From NCBI GenBank assembly GCA_910587635.1, contig CAJUNB010000003.1, positions 62,001 to 126,000 of the forward strand: DNA of 64,000 bases, read 5' to 3'. Position numbers and translations under genes: made by a program. The notes beneath the pieces are model-generated. The model was not told the DNA's origin. It ran no database searches and saw nothing but the letters and a program-made list of their open reading frames with translations. Positions 49,369 through 58,752 of the stretch are shown here, one piece after another; the stretch's first letter is position 1; every line of letters begins with the position of its first letter. The stretch comes from an uncultured Lachnospiraceae bacterium (GTDB lineage: Bacteria > Bacillota > Clostridia > Lachnospirales > Lachnospiraceae).

Positions 49369-51858
49369 TTATACCATTGCATCTTCTAAATTTTCAAATT
49401 CCTGATTGCCATTAGAAACTTTTTCTCTCACTTTTGCAATCTTTGCAACACTGACTCCTTCATCTAACTGAATCATTTTAACACCGGAAGTAATCCTCCC
49501 CAATGTGGAAATATCTTCCATACGAAGCTGAATAATAATGCCACCCGTTGTAATCATCATAATCTCATGATCGTCATTGACCGCTTTCACGCCAACTACA
49601 TCTCCAGTTTTTTCCGTAATCTTATAACATTTTACTCCCTTTCCACCCCGTTTCTGTACGGAAAATTCTTCCAGGTAAGTGCGTTTTCCCATACCGTTCT
49701 CAGAAACAATCAAAAGAGAATCTCCCTGATGATCTAACTGCATTCCAATGATTTCATCCCCAGGAGACAAATTCATACCGATTACACCCATGGATGCCCT
49801 TCCTGTGGATCTCACGTCTGTTTCTTTAAATCGGATGCACATTCCCTGTTTTGTAACAAGGAATATTTCCGTATCTTTATTTGTTATTTTTACTTCTATT
49901 AATTCATCGTCTTCCCGCAAACTAATGGCAGCAAGTCCGTTTTTTCGGACATTTTTATATTCCATAATGGAGGTTTTCTTTACAATACCATTTTTTGTCA
50001 CCATGAAAAAATTGCTAAATGCCTCATAATCCTTAACGGGCATGAGTGCATTTATTTTTTCTCCCGGATTCATTTGCAGGAGATTGACAATGGCGGTTCC
50101 TCTGGCAGTGCGGCCGGCTTCCGGTATTTCATAGACTTTTAATTTATATACCCGGCCAAAATTTGTAAAAAACATCATATAATGATGAGTGGTAGTCATC
50201 AAAAGATCTTCTATATAATCTTCTTCTATTGTTTGCATTCCTTTGATGCCTCTTCCACCTCTGTTTTGGCTCTTGAAATTGTCAATTGTCATACGTTTGA
50301 TATAACCAAGACTTGTCATAGCAATGACTGTGTTCTCCTTAGGAATCAAGTCTTCTATGGAAATATCATCTGTATCATAACCAATAACGCTCTTCCTTTC
50401 ATCTCCAAACTTTTCAGCTATCGCTGTCATTTCTGTTTTAATAACACCGAGAAGCAATTTTTCATCTCCGAGAATCGCTTTCAATTGGGCGATTTTTTCT
50501 AAAAGTTCTCTATGTTCATTTTCCAGCTTTTCCCTTTCCAGACCAGTAAGTGCACGAAGTCTCATATCTACGATAGCCTGTGCCTGCACATCTGTCAGAC
50601 CAAACCGTTCTATTAAATTTGTCTTCGCAATCTGGGTATTTTGACTAGCTCTTATGATACGGATTACTTCATCAATGTGATCCAGAGCAATCAACAATCC
50701 CTGTAAAATATGGTCTCTTTCTTCCGCTTTGTTTAAATCATATTTTGTCCGCCTCGTTACCACATCTTCCTGATGCATCAGATAATACTTCAGCATATCC
50801 AAAAGATTCATAATCTTTGGCTCATTGTTCACAAGAGCCAACATAATAATTCCAAAGGTATCTTGAAGCTGGGTATGTTTAAACAGTTGATTTAAAATCA
50901 CATTGGCATTGGCGTCTTTTCTCAGTTCAATGACAATCCTCATACCTTCCCTGTCAGATTCATCCCGAAGGTCTGTAATACCATCTATTCTTTTATCTTT
51001 ATGGAGTTCTGCAATTTTTTCGATTAACCGGGCTTTATTTACAAGATAGGGAAGCTCTGTCACAATTATCTGGTTTTTTCCATTGGAAAGTGTCTCTATA
51101 TCGGTGACAGCTCTCACCTTTACTTTTCCTCTTCCGGTTCGATAAGCTTCTTCGCTTCCTCTCGTACCAAGTATAATTCCTCCTGTGGGAAAATCAGGCG
51201 CCTTTATTACATCCAAAAGTTCTTCTATATCTGTATCTCTGTCCTCTAAAACTCGATTGTCGATAATTTTGACTACTGCATTTACCACTTCTTTTAAATT
51301 ATGAGGGGGAATGTTCGTTGCCATTCCCACCGCAATTCCCGTCGTCCCATTTACGAGAAGATTTGGAAAACGACTTGGAAGTACAGAAGGTTCTCTTTCT
51401 GTTTCATCAAAATTAGGAACAAAATCTACTGTATCTTTATTGATATCTGCAATCATTTCCATGGAAATTTTGGAAAGTCTTGCTTCTGTATAACGCATAG
51501 CTGCAGCGCCGTCTCCATCAACAGACCCAAAATTACCATGCCCATCTACCAGTACATGTCTCATGGACCAGGGTTGTGCCATATTTACGAGAGCACCATA
51601 AATAGAACTGTCACCGTGTGGATGATATTTACCCATTGTATCTCCCACGATACGGGCACTCTTTCTGTGAGGTTTATCGGGACCGTTATTCAATTCAATC
51701 ATGGAATAAAGAACACGTCTCTGAACCGGTTTCAATCCATCTCTTACATCAGGCAATGCTCTGGCAGCAATAACACTCATCGCATAATCGATATAAGAAG
51801 TTTCCATCGTCTTCTTTAAATCTACATCATGGACTTTATCAAAAATATTGTCTTCCAA
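49369..51858 (-). CDS. gyrA: DNA gyrase subunit A
   Basis: 829 residues. The breakage-reunion domain has catalytic Tyr123 in AAMRYTEAR; the quinolone region reads HPHGDSSIYGALVNMAQ, with Ser84 as usual but Gly88 where E. coli has Asp87. C-terminal beta-pinwheel (about 500-805) holds a GyrA-box-like QNRGGRG. It negatively supercoils DNA with GyrB. 44 bases after gyrB on the same strand, so the two are one operon. The order gyrB-gyrA next to recF is the standard for Firmicute origin regions. Confidence 0.98.
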   Translation of the reverse strand: MEDNIFDKVHDVDLKKTMETSYIDYAMSVIAARALPDVRDGLKPVQRRVLYSMIELNNGPDKPHRKSARIVGDTMGKYHPHGDSSIYGALVNMAQPWSMRHVLVDGHGNFGSVDGDGAAAMRYTEARLSKISMEMIADINKDTVDFVPNFDETEREPSVLPSRFPNLLVNGTTGIAVGMATNIPPHNLKEVVNAVVKIIDNRVLEDRDTDIEELLDVIKAPDFPTGGIILGTRGSEEAYRTGRGKVKVRAVTDIETLSNGKNQIIVTELPYLVNKARLIEKIAELHKDKRIDGITDLRDESDREGMRIVIELRKDANANVILNQLFKHTQLQDTFGIIMLALVNNEPKIMNLLDMLKYYLMHQEDVVTRRTKYDLNKAEERDHILQGLLIALDHIDEVIRIIRASQNTQIAKTNLIERFGLTDVQAQAIVDMRLRALTGLEREKLENEHRELLEKIAQLKAILGDEKLLLGVIKTEMTAIAEKFGDERKSVIGYDTDDISIEDLIPKENTVIAMTSLGYIKRMTIDNFKSQNRGGRGIKGMQTIEEDYIEDLLMTTTHHYMMFFTNFGRVYKLKVYEIPEAGRTARGTAIVNLLQMNPGEKINALMPVKDYEAFSNFFMVTKNGIVKKTSIMEYKNVRKNGLAAISLREDDELIEVKITNKDTEIFLVTKQGMCIRFKETDVRSTGRASMGVIGMNLSPGDEIIGMQLDHQGDSLLIVSENGMGKRTYLEEFSVQKRGGKGVKCYKITEKTGDVVGVKAVNDDHEIMMITTGGIIIQLRMEDISTLGRITSGVKMIQLDEGVSVAKIAKVREKVSNGNQEFENLEDAMV

Positions 51859-51902
51859 ATTTGTCCCTTTCCTTCCTTATATTTCCACACTACAATTTCC
51901 AA

Positions 51903-53843
51903 TCAAATATCCAGATTTTTCACAAATTTTGCGTTTTCTTCTATAAATTCCCGACGGGGTTCTACTTTATCTCCCATCAATGTTGTAAACGTCATGTCAA
52001 TTTCCGATTCTGCTTCTTCATCCATAGTGACCCGTAAAAGAACTCTTCTTTCAGGATCCATCGTTGTCTCCCAGAGCTGCTCTGCATCCATTTCACCAAG
52101 TCCTTTATAACGCTGAATCCGATTATTTTGATCCCGACCTACATCATTTAAAATAGTATTTAACTCTTCATCACTGTAGGCATACCAGACTTTTTTGTTT
52201 TTTTCCAATTTATAAAGGGGAGGCTGTGCCAGATATACATAACCTTCTTTTATCAACTGAGGCATAAAACGATACAAGAATGTAAGCATCAATGTGGCAA
52301 TATGTGCACCATCCACATCTGCATCGGTCATAATAATAATTTTATGATATCGAAGTTTACTGATATCAAAATCTTCATGAATTCCCGTACCAAACGCAGT
52401 AATCATAGATTTGATTTCTGCATTGGTATATATTTTATCCAGCCTCGCTTTTTCCACATTCAATATTTTCCCACGTAAGGGAAGTATTGCCTGTGTTGCC
52501 CGACTTCTCGCAGTTTTTGCACTGCCTCCTGCAGAATCTCCTTCTACAATATAGATTTCACAATTCTTTGGATCCTTGTCAGAACAATCTGCCAGCTTTC
52601 CAGGCAAAGCCATTCCTTCTAAAGCTGTCTTTCTTCTCGTCAGATCTCTCGCTTTTCTCGCCGCATCTCTGGCACGCTGTGCCAAGATAGACTTTTCACA
52701 GATTACTTTCGCCACAGAAGGATTTTGCTCCAGATAATAAGTGAGCTGTTCACTGACGACACTGTCCACTGCTCCTCTTGCTTCCGAATTACCAAGCTTT
52801 TGTTTTGTCTGTCCTTCAAACTGAGGATCCTCCAGCTTTACACTGATAATGGCTGTCATACCTTCTCTGATATCTTCTCCTGATAAATTCGGCTCACTGT
52901 CCTTTAACAATTTATTATTTCTGGCATAATCATTGAAGGTTTTTGTTATTGCATTTCGAAATCCCGCCAAATGGGTTCCCCCTTCCGGCGTATTGATATT
53001 ATTGACAAAACTATAAGAACTTTCTGTGTAAGAATCATTGTGCTGTATAGACACTTCCACATAGACATTGTCTTTTTTTCCTTCAAAATAGAGAACATCC
53101 TCGTAAAGTGCTGTCTTGCTTTTATTCAAATATATTACAAACTCTTTTATTCCACCTTCATAATGAAATTCTTTTACAAGTGGTTTTTTCTCTCCTGTCT
53201 TCTCATCTATCACTCTGTTATCTGTTAAAATAATTTTTAAATTTTTTGTCAGAAAAGCCATTTCACGAAGACGTTGTTTCAAAATATCAAATTCAAAAAC
53301 TGTAGTCTCCTGAAAGATCGTCTTATCGGGTTTAAAAATTACAACAGTTCCTGTCTTCTCTTCTTCACAAGTACCAATTTCTTTCAATTGATAGCATGCG
53401 TTTCCTCTCTCATACCTCTGTCTGTATATTTTACCTTCACTGTAAATTGTCACTTCCAGCCAGTCAGAAAGCGCGTTTACTACGGATGCTCCAACACCAT
53501 GGAGCCCACCTGACACTTTATATCCTCCACCACCAAATTTTCCTCCCGCATGGAGGATTGTAAAAACCACTTCCACTGCGGGTATGCCCGCTTTTTGGTT
53601 GATTCCCACCGGAATGCCCCGGCCATTGTCTTCTACTGTAACAGAATTATCTTCATTGACCGTAACCCAAATAGTATCACAAAAACCAGCAAGCGCTTCA
53701 TCCACTGAATTGTCCACAATCTCATATACAAGATGATGAAGTCCCCTACTGGATGTACTTCCTATATACATACCAGGTCTTTTTCTGACTGCTTCAAGTC
53801 CCTCCAATATCTGAATCTGGTCTGCTCCATATTCTGTACTCAT
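51903..53843 (-). CDS. gyrB: DNA gyrase subunit B
   Basis: 646 residues. GHKL ATPase with EIVDNSVDEALAG (about 41-53), DNGRGIPVG and GLHGVGASVVNALS; transducer domain; TOPRIM domain with EGDSAGGSAK (about 433-442) and MTDADVDGAHI; and a C-terminal QRYKGLGEMDAEQLWETTMDPE. It supplies ATPase activity to gyrase and is the target of aminocoumarins. It begins 50 bases after recF with AGGAGG before the ATG. Confidence 0.98.
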   Translation of the reverse strand: MSTEYGADQIQILEGLEAVRKRPGMYIGSTSSRGLHHLVYEIVDNSVDEALAGFCDTIWVTVNEDNSVTVEDNGRGIPVGINQKAGIPAVEVVFTILHAGGKFGGGGYKVSGGLHGVGASVVNALSDWLEVTIYSEGKIYRQRYERGNACYQLKEIGTCEEEKTGTVVIFKPDKTIFQETTVFEFDILKQRLREMAFLTKNLKIILTDNRVIDEKTGEKKPLVKEFHYEGGIKEFVIYLNKSKTALYEDVLYFEGKKDNVYVEVSIQHNDSYTESSYSFVNNINTPEGGTHLAGFRNAITKTFNDYARNNKLLKDSEPNLSGEDIREGMTAIISVKLEDPQFEGQTKQKLGNSEARGAVDSVVSEQLTYYLEQNPSVAKVICEKSILAQRARDAARKARDLTRRKTALEGMALPGKLADCSDKDPKNCEIYIVEGDSAGGSAKTARSRATQAILPLRGKILNVEKARLDKIYTNAEIKSMITAFGTGIHEDFDISKLRYHKIIIMTDADVDGAHIATLMLTFLYRFMPQLIKEGYVYLAQPPLYKLEKNKKVWYAYSDEELNTILNDVGRDQNNRIQRYKGLGEMDAEQLWETTMDPERRVLLRVTMDEEAESEIDMTFTTLMGDKVEPRREFIEENAKFVKNLDI

Positions 53844-53893
53844 GCATTCCTCCTAAACCTGTTTTGTCTACTCAGCCGATAAACCTGCACAAA

Positions 53894-54979
53894 TCAATTT
53901 TCGCTTGTTACTGCTCCGTCTGTTACTTTAAATATTTTATTGATTTCAAAACGATTATTGATAAAATCATCCAATCCGGTACAAGTGATAATCGTCTGAA
54001 TATCTCCAATGCTGCTGAGCAAATAATTCTGACGACTACTATCCAATTCAGAAAGAACATCATCCAACAGCAGTACCGGTGTATCTTTTGAAATCTTTTT
54101 AACAAGCTCTATTTCTGACAATTTCAAAGAAAGGGCCGCAGTTCTCTGTTGTCCCTGCGATCCAAATTTACGAATATCGATGTCTCCTATCATAAAAGAA
54201 AAATCATCTCTATGAGGTCCAGTTGTAGTCTGCTTTAACCTGATATCCCTGTCCCGGTTTTTTTCACATATTTCTTCGAAATCTTCCGGTTTCACATCAG
54301 GTTCATAAAAAATTGTTAGTGTTTCTTTTCCTCCTGATAACTTTTTATGTATTGTAACGATCATTTCATTTAACTGATCAATAAACAATTTTCTTCGTTC
54401 TATAATTTTACTTCCAAAAGAAATAAGCTGAGTATCCCATATACTCAAAGTTTCCTGTAAATCAGAATTAAAATGAATATCTTTCAGAAGTTTATTTCTT
54501 TGATTCACAATTTTATTATAATGATTTAAATTATACAAGTAAAAATTATCTATCTGACATAATTCCATATCAACAAACCTTCTTCTTTCAGAAGGTCCGT
54601 TTTTTATGATATTCAAATCTTCAGGAGCAAAAAAGACTACGTTCAGAAGGCCAATCAACTCAGCAGCTTTTTTGATCTTTTTTCCGTCAATGGCAATTCC
54701 CTTTGATTTATTGCCTCTCAAATGCATATCAACTTTATAAGTCAAATTTTCTTTTTCCAGATAAGTTCGAATATGAGCTTCCTCATGGCCAAATCTGATA
54801 ATATCTCTGTCTTTACTTCCCTTATGAGATTTTGTTGTTGCAGACAAAAAAACCGCCTCTAAAACATTTGTTTTTCCCTGTGCGTTATCTCCGTACAGTA
54901 TATTGGTACCTTTGTCAAAAGTCAAATTCAGAAAATCATAATTTCTGAAATCAGACAATTCCAATGATTTTATGATCAT
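53894..54979 (-). CDS. recF: DNA replication/repair protein RecF
   Basis: 361 residues. SMC-like ATPase head: Walker A GDNAQGKTN (about 31-39), ABC signature FGSQGQQRTAALSLKLSE (about 272-289), Walker B PVLLLDDVLSELD (about 302-314). RecF loads RecA at gaps together with RecO and RecR and senses single-strand gaps. The ATG overlaps the S4-protein stop by four bases, so they are translationally coupled. Confidence 0.97.
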   Translation of the reverse strand: MIIKSLELSDFRNYDFLNLTFDKGTNILYGDNAQGKTNVLEAVFLSATTKSHKGSKDRDIIRFGHEEAHIRTYLEKENLTYKVDMHLRGNKSKGIAIDGKKIKKAAELIGLLNVVFFAPEDLNIIKNGPSERRRFVDMELCQIDNFYLYNLNHYNKIVNQRNKLLKDIHFNSDLQETLSIWDTQLISFGSKIIERRKLFIDQLNEMIVTIHKKLSGGKETLTIFYEPDVKPEDFEEICEKNRDRDIRLKQTTTGPHRDDFSFMIGDIDIRKFGSQGQQRTAALSLKLSEIELVKKISKDTPVLLLDDVLSELDSSRQNYLLSSIGDIQTIITCTGLDDFINNRFEINKIFKVTDGAVTSEN

Positions 54980-55194
54980 CTTACTGATTCCTCAATTGTT
55001 ATCTGATTTCCGTTGTATTCTATGACATCTCCTGCCCGCAGTTTTTTTCCTCTCTGCTTCTCCACATTGCCATTTACTTTTACAGACCCGTCCAATATGG
55101 CAAATTTAGCATCCACACCACTGTCTACAAGTCCTGCCATTTTCAAAGCCTGACCTAATTTTATAAATTCGTCTTTTATCTTTATATTTTCCAT
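54976..55194 (-). CDS. S4-domain RNA-binding protein (YaaA/RlbA type)
   Basis: 72 residues, one S4 domain: IKLGQALKMAGLVDSGVDAKFAILDGSVKVNGNVEKQRGKKLRAGDVI. In Bacillus subtilis the corresponding gene lies between dnaN and recF, as here. Related proteins act on ribosomal particles (the RqcP/YlmH family is similar), but the role of this version is not settled. The gap to dnaN is 35 bases. Confidence 0.92.
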   Translation of the reverse strand: MENIKIKDEFIKLGQALKMAGLVDSGVDAKFAILDGSVKVNGNVEKQRGKKLRAGDVIEYNGNQITIEESVR

Positions 55195-55229
55195 TTTTTA
55201 CCACTCTAATCAGATTATGTTTTGTGAAA

Positions 55230-56339
55230 TCAGACAACAGTTGTAAAATTCACAGGTAAAATCAAATAAATATAGGTTTCTCCCGAATCTCTGATAAAAC
55301 ACGGTGCCTTAGGATTTACCATATAGACATCTATTTCCTCGTCATCAATTACTTTCAAAGCATCGATTAAAAATTTAGGATTAAAACCTATCATAATATC
55401 TTTACCGCTCTTTTTTATGTCGATCTCTTCGTTCATACTTCCTACTGTAGAATTGATCTTCAACTCCATACCTTCGTCTGTGATTGTGATAATGATAGGT
55501 TTTTTATCTCCTTCTTTTACAAGAAGAGTTGCTCTGTCGATACAATTTAAAAATTCTTTTTTGTTGATTTTAATTTTTGTCTCATAATCACTGGACAACA
55601 TCTGAGCAATATTGAAATATTCTCCTTCGATCAACCGGGATACAACTACTGTTCTGTCAAATTCAAATACGATATGTTTATTTGTAAAGAAAATTGATAC
55701 ATCTTTATCCGTATCTCCACTTAGTATCTTACTGATTTCATTCAGTGTCTTCCCGGGAACAATTACTTTTCTACCCTGATAGAAATTTTTTAATTTAATA
55801 TTTCTAATGGAAATTCTGTGTCCATCCAGAGAAACTACCTTCAGATTGTCTTCTTTGATTTCAAACAATTCTCCTGTCATCAGTTTATTGTTATCGTTAT
55901 CAGCAATCGAAAAAATAGTCTGCCTAATCACTTCTTTTAATGTGAACTGAGAAAGCATAATAGAATCAATTCTTTCAATAGAAGGCAAATAGGAAAAATC
56001 TTCTCCAGATTTCCCGATGATATTGAACTTAGCTTTTTCACAGGTAATTGTCGTTTTAAACGATTCATCTGTTTCTATCGTAATATCATTGTCAGGAAGC
56101 TTTCTTACGATTTCCAGAAAAATTTTAGCATCTAAAGCAATCATTCCTTTTTCAAGTATCGTACCTTCTATTTTTGTTTCAATACCAAGTTCCATATCAT
56201 TAGCAGTCAATGTAATATCATTTCTTCTTGCATCCACAAGAACACATTCCAATATAGACATTGTTGTTTTACTTGGAACAGCTTTTGATACAATTTGAAC
56301 ACCATTTAACAGATTTGTTTTTGAACATACCAATTTCAT
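55230..56339 (-). CDS. dnaN: DNA polymerase III beta sliding clamp
   Basis: 369 residues, three clamp subdomains of about 120 residues each. N-terminal KLVCSKTNLLNGVQIVSKAVPSKTTMSILECVLV, and the C-terminal end IYLILPVN, typical for the ligand pocket. The dimer is the ring that tethers polymerase III to DNA. It is separated from dnaA by a 175-base gap with a DnaA box at 56483-56491, so it may have its own promoter, controlled by DnaA. Confidence 0.98.
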   Translation of the reverse strand: MKLVCSKTNLLNGVQIVSKAVPSKTTMSILECVLVDARRNDITLTANDMELGIETKIEGTILEKGMIALDAKIFLEIVRKLPDNDITIETDESFKTTITCEKAKFNIIGKSGEDFSYLPSIERIDSIMLSQFTLKEVIRQTIFSIADNDNNKLMTGELFEIKEDNLKVVSLDGHRISIRNIKLKNFYQGRKVIVPGKTLNEISKILSGDTDKDVSIFFTNKHIVFEFDRTVVVSRLIEGEYFNIAQMLSSDYETKIKINKKEFLNCIDRATLLVKEGDKKPIIITITDEGMELKINSTVGSMNEEIDIKKSGKDIMIGFNPKFLIDALKVIDDEEIDVYMVNPKAPCFIRDSGETYIYLILPVNFTTVV

Positions 56340-56482
56340 TTCTGGGTAACTCCTTTCATATATAATATATTATATTTCCGTAGTCGTCTTAATAATAGAT
56401 GTGAATTTGTTAATATCCTTTTTATCCCAGTGTTTTAGTGCTGCAATTAGATTTATTATGAAGTGAAAAACTTTGAATTTCC

Positions 56483-56491
56483 TGTGAATAA
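56483..56491 (-). promoter_or_regulatory. DnaA box in the dnaA-dnaN gap
   Basis: TGTGAATAA on the plus strand, TTATTCACA on the minus, one base from the TTATCCACA consensus. It lies 23 bases after the dnaA stop. Confidence 0.6.
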
Positions 56492-56514
56492 AAGGATATA
56501 ATTGTTTGTAACTT

Positions 56515-57876
56515 TTAAGGAGAGAAGTTTAGCTTTTTCTTTATGACTTCTATTTTATTGCGAAGTTCCATGTCATCCACAATTTCCTCAGTGATCTTAT
56601 TCACACCGTGGATAATAGTAGTATGATCTTTTTTATTCAGCAGTTTTGCAATATTTGCAAAGGGGATATCGATTAAATTCCTGCAAAGATACATGACCAC
56701 ATGCCTTGGCTGGATCAGTTCCCCGTTTCTTTTTTTAGATGTAATATCAGAAGGACTGACGTTATAGTGTTCTGCTACCGTTTCCAGTATCAGAGTCGGA
56801 GTGATAGTTTTTGCTTTTTCAGGATAGATAATATCCTTTAATGCTTCTTCTGCCGCTTCCATAGTCAGTTCATCTATTTTATTCAATCTGATGAATGCGA
56901 TGATCTTATTGAGAGCACCTTCCAATTCTCTGATATTTGATTTTATATTGGTAGCAATATAATCTAATATGTCATCACTGATGTCTTTATCAAAAGTTTC
57001 GGCATTTTTACGTAATATTGCCATCTTTGTTTCATAGTTAGGTGCCTGAATGTCCGCTATGAGTCCCCATTCAAATCGAGAACGGAATCTTTCTTCCAGT
57101 GTTTCCATATCTTTTGGAGGCTTGTCAGAAGAAAGGATGATCTGTTTTCTTGCGGAATGGAGTACATTGAATGTGTGGAAAAATTCTTCCTGTGTACTTT
57201 CTTTTCCAATGATAAATTGAATATCATCGATCAGAAGAACATCTACAGTTCTATACTTTTCTCTTAAATTTGTCATGGCAGCGGCGTTACCGCTTCTGAT
57301 GGATTCAATTACTTCGTTTGTGAATTGTTCACTTGTAACATAGAGGATCTTCATATTGGGATTTTGTTCCAGTATGAAGTGACCTATGGAATGCATCAAA
57401 TGAGTTTTTCCAAGTCCGGCTCCTCCATATAAATAGAGAGGATTGTATGTAACTCCAGGAGATTCTGCTACAGCCAGGGAAGCAGAATGGGCAAATTTAT
57501 TACTGCTTCCAACGACGAATGTATCGAATTTATATTTTGGATTCAGGTTTGAATTTTCATAGTTAATCAGATAATTTGGGTCTTTTGTTTCAGAAGACGT
57601 CTCTTCGCCTTCCTGGTCTTTTTCCAGGATAAAGGAAACATCATAATTGTGGTTCATCATTTCTGTAATTGTCACCTGAAAGTAACTCTTATATTTACCT
57701 GAAATATATTTCAGCGCATGAGATTGATCAGAAGGTATAGAGACAATGACAGTATCGTTTTCTATTTTGTAAAATTTCAAAGGTGCAATCCATGTAGTAT
57801 AGGAAATTTCTGACAGGTCATATTCCTTCCTGACAGTTTCTTTAATTGTTTCCCATTTGTCTCTTATATTTTCCAT
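56515..57876 (-). CDS. dnaA: Chromosomal replication initiator DnaA
   Basis: 453 residues. N-terminal domain I (1-80), linker, AAA+ domain III with GGAGLGKTHL (about 149-158, Walker A), VLLIDDIQF (Walker B, about 210-218) and sensor regions, and domain IV with the DnaA signature KKDHTTIIHGVNKI near residue 420. It binds TTATCCACA boxes and opens the origin. AGGAG-type site before the ATG (AGGAGAA). Boxes at 58016-58133 mark oriC upstream. Confidence 0.98.
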   Translation of the reverse strand: MENIRDKWETIKETVRKEYDLSEISYTTWIAPLKFYKIENDTVIVSIPSDQSHALKYISGKYKSYFQVTITEMMNHNYDVSFILEKDQEGEETSSETKDPNYLINYENSNLNPKYKFDTFVVGSSNKFAHSASLAVAESPGVTYNPLYLYGGAGLGKTHLMHSIGHFILEQNPNMKILYVTSEQFTNEVIESIRSGNAAAMTNLREKYRTVDVLLIDDIQFIIGKESTQEEFFHTFNVLHSARKQIILSSDKPPKDMETLEERFRSRFEWGLIADIQAPNYETKMAILRKNAETFDKDISDDILDYIATNIKSNIRELEGALNKIIAFIRLNKIDELTMEAAEEALKDIIYPEKAKTITPTLILETVAEHYNVSPSDITSKKRNGELIQPRHVVMYLCRNLIDIPFANIAKLLNKKDHTTIIHGVNKITEEIVDDMELRNKIEVIKKKLNFSP

Positions 57877-57939
57877 TTTATTTTATTCTCCTGAAAAATA
57901 TCCTGTGCTATCGAGTAAATGCCCAATATATTACCTTCT

Positions 57940-57968
57940 ATATTAACTGATAAATAAAAAAATATCAA
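57940..57968 (-). promoter_or_regulatory. Sigma-A promoter of dnaA
   Basis: On the minus strand: -35 TTGATA (57963-57968), 17-base spacer, -10 TAATAT (57940-57945), about 64 bases before the dnaA start. A DnaA box at 58016 lies upstream, consistent with autoregulation. Confidence 0.65.
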
Positions 57969-58169
57969 ATGATTTTAGAACGATAATGTGTATCTGACTT
58001 ATGCTTTTTTAGATATGTGGATAGTTAAGAAAAATGTTATAAACATAATTTTTCTTTATTACAGGAATCATTTGGAAGATTTTCACAGTTCGCTCTATAG
58101 TTATTCACAATTTATTCACATTTTTGTGGATAATATTGGGGAAAATGAAAATAAAAATATTTGATTTGC

Positions 58170-58198
58170 TTGACTTAAAACTATGTTTCTTATATAAT
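58170..58198 (+). promoter_or_regulatory. Sigma-A promoter of rpmH
   Basis: -35 TTGACT (58170-58175), 17-base spacer, -10 TATAAT (58193-58198); 42 bases before the rpmH start. Near-consensus, as expected for a ribosomal protein gene. Confidence 0.85.
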
Positions 58199-58239
58199 TG
58201 TAACGATATTTTCCATAATTTGAAGGAGGTGTATTGTAT

Positions 58240-58374
58240 ATGAAAATGACATTTCAGCCAAAAAATAGACAGAGATCTAAAGTTCATGGTTTTCGTTCCA
58301 GAATGAGTACGTCGGGAGGAAGAAAAGTCATAGCTGCCAGAAGAGCAAAAGGAAGAAAAAGATTGTCAGCGTAG
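58240..58374 (+). CDS. rpmH: Ribosomal protein L34
   Basis: 44 residues, MKMTFQPKNRQRSKVHGF then RSRMSTSGGRKVIAARRAKGRKRLSA. All conserved L34 features are present, including the basic ends and GRKV. AAGGAGG precedes the ATG with a spacing of nine. A terminator hairpin begins at its stop codon. It lies at the right edge of oriC, as in other Firmicutes. Confidence 0.97.
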   Translation: MKMTFQPKNRQRSKVHGFRSRMSTSGGRKVIAARRAKGRKRLSA

Positions 58375-58398
58375 GCCGCAGTTATGTGGCCTTTTTTT
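58374..58398 (+). terminator. Terminator or attenuator between rpmH and rnpA
   Basis: 7-base stem GGCCGCA (58374-58380) with TGTGGCC (58385-58391, one G-T pair), loop GTTA, then T7 (58392-58398). It starts at the last base of the rpmH stop and ends eight bases before the rnpA ATG. Confidence 0.8.
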
Positions 58399-58406
58399 CA
58401 CGGATA

Positions 58407-58745
58407 ATGGAATCTTTAAAGAAAACAGCAGATTTCCGGAATGTTTATCATAATGGTAAATCATTAGCAAATAAGTATCTAGTAATGTATGTTATGGAAA
58501 ATAATCGGGAAAAGAACAGACTGGGAATTTCTGTCAGTAAAAAAGTCGGAAACAGTGTCGTAAGGCACCGTGTTACGAGGCTGATCCGGGAAAGCTATCG
58601 ACTACATGAAAATATATTTAATAGTGGTTTAGATATCGTAGTCATTGCAAGAATATGTGCGGCTGAGGTTTCTTATAGAGAAATCAAAAATGCCATGTTA
58701 CATTTGGGAAAACTTCATGGAATCAGTTCTTCCAGAAGTGTTTGA
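58407..58745 (+). CDS. rnpA: Ribonuclease P protein component
   Basis: 112 residues from the ATG at 58407 (a GTG at 58386 is inside the terminator and has no ribosome site). MESLKKTADFRNVYHNGK is the family N-terminus; the RNR-type motif is KVGNSVVRHRVTRLIRES (about 48-65). It binds the RNase P RNA and helps 5' processing of tRNA precursors. No strong ribosome binding site is seen before the start, and the terminator lies directly upstream, so expression may be low compared with L34. yidD follows eight bases later. Confidence 0.93.
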   Translation: MESLKKTADFRNVYHNGKSLANKYLVMYVMENNREKNRLGISVSKKVGNSVVRHRVTRLIRESYRLHENIFNSGLDIVVIARICAAEVSYREIKNAMLHLGKLHGISSSRSV

Positions 58746-58752
58746 ATTTGTT

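Larger units (their letters stand above)
57877..58239. other. Candidate chromosomal origin oriC (dnaA-rpmH gap)
   Basis: 363 bases, very AT-rich, without a gene. DnaA boxes on both strands: TGTGGATAG (58016-58024), TTATTCACA (58101-58109 and 58112-58120) and TGTGGATAA (58125-58133); the last is a perfect consensus on the minus strand. The stretch at 57900-58010 is AT-rich with the dnaA promoter, and 58134-58200 holds the rpmH promoter. Gene orientation changes here: dnaA-gyrA to the left, rpmH-mnmG to the right. A box is also in the dnaA-dnaN gap. Strand opening itself cannot be located by eye. Confidence 0.85.
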
